Origin: Scybalousia_A sp964626385
GTDB lineage: Bacteria; Bacteroidota; Bacteroidia; Bacteroidales; P3
Assembly (NCBI GenBank): GCA_964626385.1
Contig: CAZVEO010000013.1
Coordinates: 1-30,483 of the forward strand
Direction of reading: 5' to 3'
DNA length: 30,483 nt
The notes under the pieces were generated by a model that saw only the letters and a program-made list of their open reading frames with translations, made no database searches and was not told the origin of the DNA. This document shows, piece after piece, positions 25,261 to 30,483 of this stretch. Position 1 is the stretch's first letter. Each line of letters starts with the position of its first letter. The position numbers were made by a program, and so were the translations under genes.

Positions 25261-25268
25261 TATCTTTG
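25261..25268 (+). promoter_or_regulatory. -7 promoter box of the nucleotide-sugar gene
   Basis: TATCTTTG, a full match to TAnnTTTG, 35 nt before the ATG at 25304. No well-spaced TTTG upstream. Confidence 0.6.
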
Positions 25269-25303
25269 CAACTATAAATTTTAACAAAAAAACATTTTTT
25301 GCT

Positions 25304-26377
25304 ATGTCTGTTTTTAAGGATAAGACACTTTTGATAACGGGAGGTACAGGCTCGTTTGGTAACGCTGTTTTAAGACGTTTTGTAGATAGTGATATAAAAG
25401 AGATACGCATATTTTCAAGGGATGAAAAAAAACAGGACGATATGCGACACAATTTGCAAAACTCAAAAGTTAAATTCTACATAGGCAATGTTAGAGACAA
25501 GTCTTCTGTGGATGTGGCTATGAGTGGGGTAGATTATGTTTTTTCTGCTGCCGCTCTAAAGCAAGTACCTTCCTGTGAATTTTTTCCTGTTGAGGCGGTG
25601 AGAACCAATATACTTGGCACGGAGAATGTTTTGCTTTCAGCCATAGAGCATGGAGTCAAAAATGTTGTAGTGCTCTCTACCGATAAGGCTGCTTATCCTA
25701 TTAACGCTATGGGCATGTCAAAAGCACTTATGGAAAAAGTTGCTATAGCCAAAGCAAGAGAACTCGGAGGACAAGCCACGACAACTATTTGTTGTACACG
25801 TTATGGCAATGTTATGGCATCTCGAGGTTCTGTTATTCCTCTTTGGGTAGAACAAATGCAAGACAATAAACCTATAACAATAACTGACCCGGAAATGACA
25901 AGGTTTATGATGACTTTGGATGACGCTGTAGAGTTAGTGATGTATGCTTTTGAACATGGCAAAAATGGTGATTTGTTTGTACAGAAAGCACCTGCAACCA
26001 CGCTTTCTACTCTTGCCTCCGCCTTAAAATCAGTTTATTCTTCTTTAAATGACAAATATTCAAAAACAGAAATAAAAATAATAGGTACTCGACATGGAGA
26101 AAAACTTTATGAAACGCTTGTAACTCGTGAGGAAATGGCTCGTGCTGAGGATATGGGCAATTATTATCGTATTCCTTGCGATACAAGAGATTTGAATTAT
26201 GATAAATTTTTTACCAAAGGTAATGCTCAAATTTCTCAAATAGAAGAGTATAATTCTCATAATACACACCGCTTGACCTTAGAGGAAATGAAGTCCTTGC
26301 TTTTGAAATTAAGATTTGTAAGAGAAGACCTTGGCTTGCAAGAAAAACTTTCTCAAAGAGAATTTCGTAGCGAATAA
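25304..26377 (+). CDS. fnlA: UDP-N-acetylglucosamine 4,6-dehydratase/5-epimerase (FnlA/CapE type)
   Basis: 357 residues, an extended short-chain dehydrogenase/reductase. The NAD(P) site is LLITGGTGSFGNAVL (residues about 9-23). The catalytic block reads LSTDKAAYPINAMGMSKALM: the usual Tyr of YxxxK is Met, a feature of the CapE/WbjB/FnlA group, which distinguishes it from PglF-type dehydratases. Further family blocks are TRYGNVMASRGSVIPLW and IGTRHGEKLYETL. The enzyme makes the first intermediate toward UDP-N-acetyl-L-fucosamine-type sugars for capsule or O-antigen. The usual partner genes (a reductase and a 2-epimerase) are not next to it; the gene stands alone between a porin gene and spoT. 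It ends next to a repeat shared with 7530-7685. Confidence 0.88.
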   Translation: MSVFKDKTLLITGGTGSFGNAVLRRFVDSDIKEIRIFSRDEKKQDDMRHNLQNSKVKFYIGNVRDKSSVDVAMSGVDYVFSAAALKQVPSCEFFPVEAVRTNILGTENVLLSAIEHGVKNVVVLSTDKAAYPINAMGMSKALMEKVAIAKARELGGQATTTICCTRYGNVMASRGSVIPLWVEQMQDNKPITITDPEMTRFMMTLDDAVELVMYAFEHGKNGDLFVQKAPATTLSTLASALKSVYSSLNDKYSKTEIKIIGTRHGEKLYETLVTREEMARAEDMGNYYRIPCDTRDLNYDKFFTKGNAQISQIEEYNSHNTHRLTLEEMKSLLLKLRFVREDLGLQEKLSQREFRSE

Positions 26378-26392
26378 GTTGCTATTTTATAT

Positions 26393-26488
26393 GTTAGTAT
26401 AACCATGTAATAGGTTATAGTGAGTTAGCATAAGTTATTTAAGGTTAGTATAAGTTTAACTTTAACTTGTCTTATATGGCATAGCCAT
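26393..26488. repeat. Second locus of the GTTAG/GGCnnnGCC intergenic repeat
   Basis: GTTAGTATAA (26393), GTTAGCATAAGTTA (26424-26437) and GTTAGTATAAGTTT (26444 on) lead to TGTCTTATATGGCATAGCCAT. The same words (GGTTAGCATAGGTTA, TGTCTTATAAGGGCACAGCC) occur at 7530-7600. Both loci lie between convergent genes. Confidence 0.65.
26476..26488 (-). terminator. Possible terminator hairpin of relA/spoT
   Basis: atggcatagccat forms a 5-bp hairpin starting 16 nt past the spoT stop codon, placed like the hairpin after the serpin-like gene. A T-rich tract lies on the plus-strand side, so it may serve the plus-strand gene as well. Confidence 0.35.
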
Positions 26489-26504
26489 TATTTTTTATCT
26501 TTTC

Positions 26505-28724
26505 TTACATACGTTTTACATTTTCTATTCCGTCTATTTTGGAAATATTGTCCATCAATTGATTAAGGCTTTCTACGTTAGAAATATACATCATAATAGA
26601 ACCCTCAAAGACTCCTTCACTACTTTCCATAGCAAGACTTCTCATATTTATATTCCAAACCTCAGATATTACTCTTGCCAAATCTTGCAGTAATCCTTTG
26701 CGGTCTATACCTCGTATTTTTATACCAGCAAGAAAAGTAATTCTTTCATTTTCTCTCCACTTTGCCTTAACTATGCGATTGCCATGCTTACTCATTTCAT
26801 CAACGGCTTTGCTACACGAGGTGCGATGTACCTCTATGCTACCCTCACGTATCAAACCCACAATATCATCGCCCGGTAAAGGATTACAACATTTTGCAGT
26901 AACATACGGCAAAGAATCTATGTTTTGATTGAGTAATATTTTCTCAGGGTTTTCTTGAATAGTATTGGCTATAAGAGAACTCAAAGAAGTACTTGGCTTA
27001 TTCTTTTTAAATGGGTTTTTAAGAAAAATCCACGATGAGTTTGGTTTATCTTTTACAAAACAAGACCTTATCGTTTGTACATCCACATCCTTATTATATA
27101 CCTTATAATATAAATCTATAAGATTATTAGAGGAAGAAAATTTTTGCAATTTATTTAAATTAACCTCTGTAAATTCTATTTTTTCGGCAAGCATCAAACT
27201 TTTAAGTTTTTCCTCTCCTAAGGAAGAAAATTTTTCCTTATTTGTTTTGATATACTTGCGTATTTCTTGCATTGCTTTTGAAGTATGTACAAGTTTTAAC
27301 CAACTTTCATCGGGTTTGGCTATGGAGGAGGTAATTATTTCCACTTGGTCGGCCGAATGAAGTTTGTAATCTATAGGGACAACCTTATAATTAACCTTGG
27401 CTCCTATACATTTTAAGCCCAAATCCGTATGTATATTAAAAGCAAAGTCCAAAACACAGGAACCATAAGGAAGATTGAGACTTTTTCCTTTGGGGGTAAA
27501 AACGGTGATTTCGTCCGTAATGATATTCATTTTGAAATCATTGACAAAATCAATAGCCGAAGTTGATGGGTTGTCCAAAAGGTCTCTTATTTTGTTTAAC
27601 CAAGAATCCAAACCTGCGTCTAATTCTCCCTCCTCTACTTCTTTGTATAAATAATGAGCAGCAAGACCTTTTTCGGCTATCTCATCCATACGAGTGGAGC
27701 GTATTTGTATCTCCACCCATTTACCCGCATTACTCATTACAGTGGTATGCAAAGCCTCATAGCCATTGCTTTTAGGTTTGGTTAGCCAATCTCTAAATCT
27801 ATCTTTCCTCTGCTCATACATGGAAGTAATTAAAGAATAAACGGCATAACAATTCTCTTTTTCTACTTCAACGGGAACATTGAGAATAATTCTAATAGCA
27901 AAGATATCATATATTTCATTGAATGATACATTCTTTTTTTCTATTTTGTTAAGAATGGAAGTAATACTTTTTACCCTATAAGAAATAGTAAATTTATAGC
28001 CTTTCTCCTTTAACTTAGCATCTATGGGGTTGCAAAAATCTGCAATAAACTTTTGTCTCTCTTCTTCGGTATCTTTTAACTGGTTTTTTATTGTATAATA
28101 AGCCTTAGGATTAATGTATTTGGTTGCCAAGTCCTCCAACTCGCTTTTTATCTTATATAAACCCAATCTATGAGCCAAAGGCACATAAAGAAATTGTGTT
28201 TCGGAGGCTATTTTCAATTGTTTTTTTTCTGACATTGAGTCTAAGGTTCGCATATTGTGTAACCTATCACAAAGTTTTATGAGAATAACCCTAACATCAT
28301 TGCCCATAGAAAGAAGAAGTTTCTTAAAGTTTTCGCTTTGAATACTCTGAGTATCATAGTCAAAAATATCTTGTATTTTGGTAAGTCCGTCTACTATGTT
28401 GGCTACCTTTTGACCAAAAATATTTTGTATGTCTTCCAATGTATATTCAGTATCTTCCACTACATCGTGCAACAAAGCACAAACTATGGCTATAGGCCCC
28501 AATCCCAAATCCTCCGCCACTATACGAGCAACTTCCAAAGGATGATAAATATAAGGCTCACCAGTTTTACGTCTTGCTTGAGAATGAGCATTGCGCGCAA
28601 TGGTGAAAGCCTTACGTATCATCAATAGTTCTTCCTCTGTAATTTTACTATAAACCACAGAGAGCAATCTTTTGTATCTAATAAGTATCTCTCTGCGTTC
28701 TATTTCTTCGTTTACTATATACAT
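26505..28724 (-). CDS. spoT: Bifunctional (p)ppGpp synthetase/hydrolase, RelA/SpoT family
   Basis: 739 residues with the full long-RSH layout. The HD hydrolase has YHPLEVA (His61) and LLHDVVED (His86-Asp87, Glu90-Asp91), all kept, so hydrolysis should be active. The synthetase domain has SITSILNKIEKK, YDIFAIRIIL, DWLTKPKSNGYEALHTTVM and VEIQIRSTRMDEIAEKGLAAH. A TGS domain (ITVFTPKGKSLNLPYGSCVL ... DFAFNIHTDLG), a zinc-finger-like CCNPLPGDDIVG region and a C-terminal ACT domain (GIDRKGLLQDLARVISE) follow. It controls the stringent response by making and breaking (p)ppGpp. It starts 44 nt after metK on the same strand, so the two are likely co-transcribed. Confidence 0.95.
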   Translation of the reverse strand: MYIVNEEIERREILIRYKRLLSVVYSKITEEELLMIRKAFTIARNAHSQARRKTGEPYIYHPLEVARIVAEDLGLGPIAIVCALLHDVVEDTEYTLEDIQNIFGQKVANIVDGLTKIQDIFDYDTQSIQSENFKKLLLSMGNDVRVILIKLCDRLHNMRTLDSMSEKKQLKIASETQFLYVPLAHRLGLYKIKSELEDLATKYINPKAYYTIKNQLKDTEEERQKFIADFCNPIDAKLKEKGYKFTISYRVKSITSILNKIEKKNVSFNEIYDIFAIRIILNVPVEVEKENCYAVYSLITSMYEQRKDRFRDWLTKPKSNGYEALHTTVMSNAGKWVEIQIRSTRMDEIAEKGLAAHYLYKEVEEGELDAGLDSWLNKIRDLLDNPSTSAIDFVNDFKMNIITDEITVFTPKGKSLNLPYGSCVLDFAFNIHTDLGLKCIGAKVNYKVVPIDYKLHSADQVEIITSSIAKPDESWLKLVHTSKAMQEIRKYIKTNKEKFSSLGEEKLKSLMLAEKIEFTEVNLNKLQKFSSSNNLIDLYYKVYNKDVDVQTIRSCFVKDKPNSSWIFLKNPFKKNKPSTSLSSLIANTIQENPEKILLNQNIDSLPYVTAKCCNPLPGDDIVGLIREGSIEVHRTSCSKAVDEMSKHGNRIVKAKWRENERITFLAGIKIRGIDRKGLLQDLARVISEVWNINMRSLAMESSEGVFEGSIMMYISNVESLNQLMDNISKIDGIENVKRM

Positions 28725-28768
28725 AGTTTAATAAAAAAAATTAAAGGTAGTGAAAAACAAAAAAAACT

Positions 28769-30016
28769 TTAGTTAAGAGAAAAAGCCTCTTTTAGTTTGT
28801 CTACATAATCCAAACGTTCCCAAGTATAGAAAGAGAGAGTTTTTCTTTCTTCTTTACCATGTTTGTCTATAAAGGTAACTTCTTTTTCGTATGGAGTTCT
28901 ACCAAAATGTCCGTATGTGGCAGTAGGTCTAAAAATAGGATTTTTTAGTCCCAAACGTTCTATTATAGAATAAGGTCTTAGGTCAAAAATTTCAAGTATT
29001 TTTTTTGCAATTTCACCGTCAGAGAGTTTTACCCTACTTGTATTATAGGTATCTACAAATAACCCCACAGGCTTTGCCACTCCTATTGCATATGCCACTT
29101 GTACCAATACTTCATCGCAAATACCAGCCGCTACCATATTTTTGGCAACATGTCTTAGTGCGTATGTAGCACTTCTATCTACTTTGCTTGCATCTTTGCC
29201 CGAAAACGCACCACCTCCGTGTGAGCCTCTACCTCCGTATGTATCTACAATTATTTTTCTCCCCGTAAGCCCAGTATCTCCATGAGGTCCTCCTATAACA
29301 AATTTACCGGTAGGGTTAACGAATAGCTTATAATCGTTGCGGAATAAATCCTTTGAGGCTTGATATTTTTGTTTTTCTATGACCCTTGGTATAAGTATAT
29401 TTTGTACATCTTTTTTTATTTGCTCTACACTTACATTTTCATCGTGTTGGGTGGAAATTACTATAGTATCTATACGCAAAGGTTTATTTTCGTCATCATA
29501 TTCTATTGTTACCTGAGATTTAGAGTCTGGTCGTAAATAAGGCATCAAAGAAGTTGTTTTTCTTATTTGCGCCAACTCATAAACAAATTGATGAGCCAAT
29601 GTTATAGGCAAAGGCATATAGTCCTCAGTATCCCTGCAAGCATAACCAAACATCATTCCTTGGTCGCCTGCTCCTTGCATGGTAGGGTCTGCTCTTTCTA
29701 CTCCTTGATTGATATCTGGGCTTTGTTCGTGTATGGTGGAAATAACTCCGCAAGAATTGGCTTCAAAACCATATTCTCCTTTTGTATAACCCACATCTTT
29801 TATTACGTTGCGAGCAACCTGTTGTACATCAACATAGGCTTTGCTTTTTACCTCTCCCGATAGGAAAACCAAGCCAGTGGTTACAAGTGTTTCGCAAGCC
29901 ACTTTGGAATTTTTGTCTTTGCACAAAAACTCATCTAAAAGAGCATCTGATATTTGGTCTGATATTTTGTCCGGATGTCCTTCCGAAACAGATTCTGATG
30001 TTATAAATCTTGACAT
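28769..30016 (-). CDS. metK: S-adenosylmethionine synthetase
   Basis: 415 residues. It makes SAM from methionine and ATP as a tetramer in the cytoplasm. Family blocks are all present: TSESVSEGHPDKISDQISDA (ATP/Mg), GAGDQGMMFGYAC, GGPHGDTGLTGRKIIVDTYG, and GGGAFSGKDASKVDRSATY. The length is slightly above the E. coli enzyme (384), as usual in Bacteroidota. Its product is the methyl donor of the Mod enzyme, but there is no genetic link in the window. A leader of about 140 nt separates it from the probable -7 box. Confidence 0.97.
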   Translation of the reverse strand: MSRFITSESVSEGHPDKISDQISDALLDEFLCKDKNSKVACETLVTTGLVFLSGEVKSKAYVDVQQVARNVIKDVGYTKGEYGFEANSCGVISTIHEQSPDINQGVERADPTMQGAGDQGMMFGYACRDTEDYMPLPITLAHQFVYELAQIRKTTSLMPYLRPDSKSQVTIEYDDENKPLRIDTIVISTQHDENVSVEQIKKDVQNILIPRVIEKQKYQASKDLFRNDYKLFVNPTGKFVIGGPHGDTGLTGRKIIVDTYGGRGSHGGGAFSGKDASKVDRSATYALRHVAKNMVAAGICDEVLVQVAYAIGVAKPVGLFVDTYNTSRVKLSDGEIAKKILEIFDLRPYSIIERLGLKNPIFRPTATYGHFGRTPYEKEVTFIDKHGKEERKTLSFYTWERLDYVDKLKEAFSLN

Positions 30017-30160
30017 TTCTTTGTTTTTTTTATTTGTTAAACAATAATAAAACGTGGAAATAAAGGAATTGAGAACATTTTCTATAATAAAAGTTATGTT
30101 GTATTTAGCATTCTTTTACTGTGGTTGCAATCAATCCAAATCTATCCACAAACGACATTG

Positions 30161-30168
30161 CAAAATTA
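30161..30168 (-). promoter_or_regulatory. -7 promoter box of metK-spoT
   Basis: CAAAATTA on the plus strand, that is TAATTTTG on the minus strand, 145 nt before the metK ATG. No -33 TTTG at the expected distance. Confidence 0.55.
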
Positions 30169-30256
30169 GTACTTTTTTTCTAATAATGTCCTAAGTTTTC
30201 TAATAAGTTTTTATTTTTATAAAAAAAACAATTAGTATTTCATCATATTAAAAAGG

Positions 30257-30290
30257 GTTGTGTAAGGTTACTTAAATAACCTTATCCAAC
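30257..30290 (-). terminator. Hairpin, possible terminator of a leftward transcript
   Basis: Inner 7-bp stem (30264-30270 with 30277-30283, aaggtta) around a 6-nt loop and an outer 4-bp stem (gttg with caac) across a 3x3 internal loop. On the minus strand it is followed by CCCTTTTT, so it could end a transcript entering from the right through repeat copy 2. Confidence 0.4.
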
Positions 30291-30330
30291 TTAAAAAAAT
30301 ACCACTCTGAAAAAAAATTGGAAAATCGCA

Positions 30331-30483
30331 TAAATACCTATTTAAAAGTAAAAAACAAGGGTGCTACTATTGATTATCAACTACTTAACCTTTTTCGAAG
30401 GGTCAAAATCGGGCATTTTTCTTGAAAATCAGCGTTTTCGAGAGGTTTTTTGAAGAAAAATTTTTCTTTAAGCGGGTTTTACA
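30331..30483. repeat. Dispersed intergenic repeat, copy 2 (cut by window end)
   Basis: Gap-free match to 7113-7265 with 13 differences by hand count. It lies upstream of metK in the same orientation as copy 1, and the match still holds at the last base of the window, so the element continues to the right. Confidence 0.85.

Larger units (their letters stand above)
30017..30330. other. metK leader and upstream region
   Basis: About 314 bases before the second repeat copy. It holds the probable metK 5' leader (30017 to about 30155), the -7 box at 30161-30168, an AT-rich stretch and the hairpin at 30257-30290. I see no gene and no recognisable SAM riboswitch core in the leader. Confidence 0.7.

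Noticed and set aside
1..30483. tRNA or rRNA genes
   Set aside because: No cloverleaf with a GTTCRANNC arm and no rRNA sequence was seen on either strand by eye.

Overview
The window is AT-rich chromosomal DNA of a Bacteroidota bacterium, most likely Bacteroidales. Several signs agree. -7 boxes of the form TAnnTTTG recur upstream of genes, and SD-like ribosome sites are rare. One peptidase ends in a type IX secretion sorting domain, and there is an S46 dipeptidyl-peptidase (DPP7 type) like those of peptide-fermenting Porphyromonas relatives. The IleS is of the long Bacteroidota form and the outer-membrane proteins are typical. I cannot name a species.

Layout. 1-250 is the 3' end of an outer-membrane barrel-like gene, closed by a strong terminator. 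435-3572 is a compact housekeeping run: rbfA, a LolC/E-type permease and cysS. 3643-7047 holds two exported peptidases (M28, S46). 7048-7689 is non-coding and rich in repeats: a perfect 38-bp palindrome, a dispersed repeat whose second copy starts at 30331, a full promoter reading leftward through the repeat, and a cluster of GGCnnnGCC mini-hairpins. Then come a serpin-like lipoprotein (minus strand), recX and ileS.

12840-21015 is the centre of interest: five tightly packed genes encoding a type III-like DNA methyltransferase (Mod), a type III-like restriction helicase-nuclease (Res), a 71-residue unknown protein, a DndD-like SMC ATPase, and a HerA/FtsK-type ATPase whose N-terminal region resembles DndE. 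No DndA/B/C sulfur-transfer gene is present. It therefore looks like a hybrid defence island in which methylation replaces phosphorothioation as the DNA mark while Dnd-type ATPase parts are kept. mod carries an in-frame run of nine G; losing or gaining one G gives an early stop, so the system is probably phase-variable.

21016-22200 carries small exported proteins sharing an IPDGTY motif, one split by an in-frame TAA, behind a textbook promoter and a structured leader. 22201-25080 (minus) is a porin plus SLC13/DASS transporter pair. The transporter contains a 100-N assembly gap flanked by two identical 55-bp sequences; merging them restores an intact 501-residue frame. 25304-30016 holds a UDP-GlcNAc 4,6-dehydratase/epimerase (plus) and metK followed by a bifunctional relA/spoT (minus). 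The window ends inside the second copy of the dispersed repeat.
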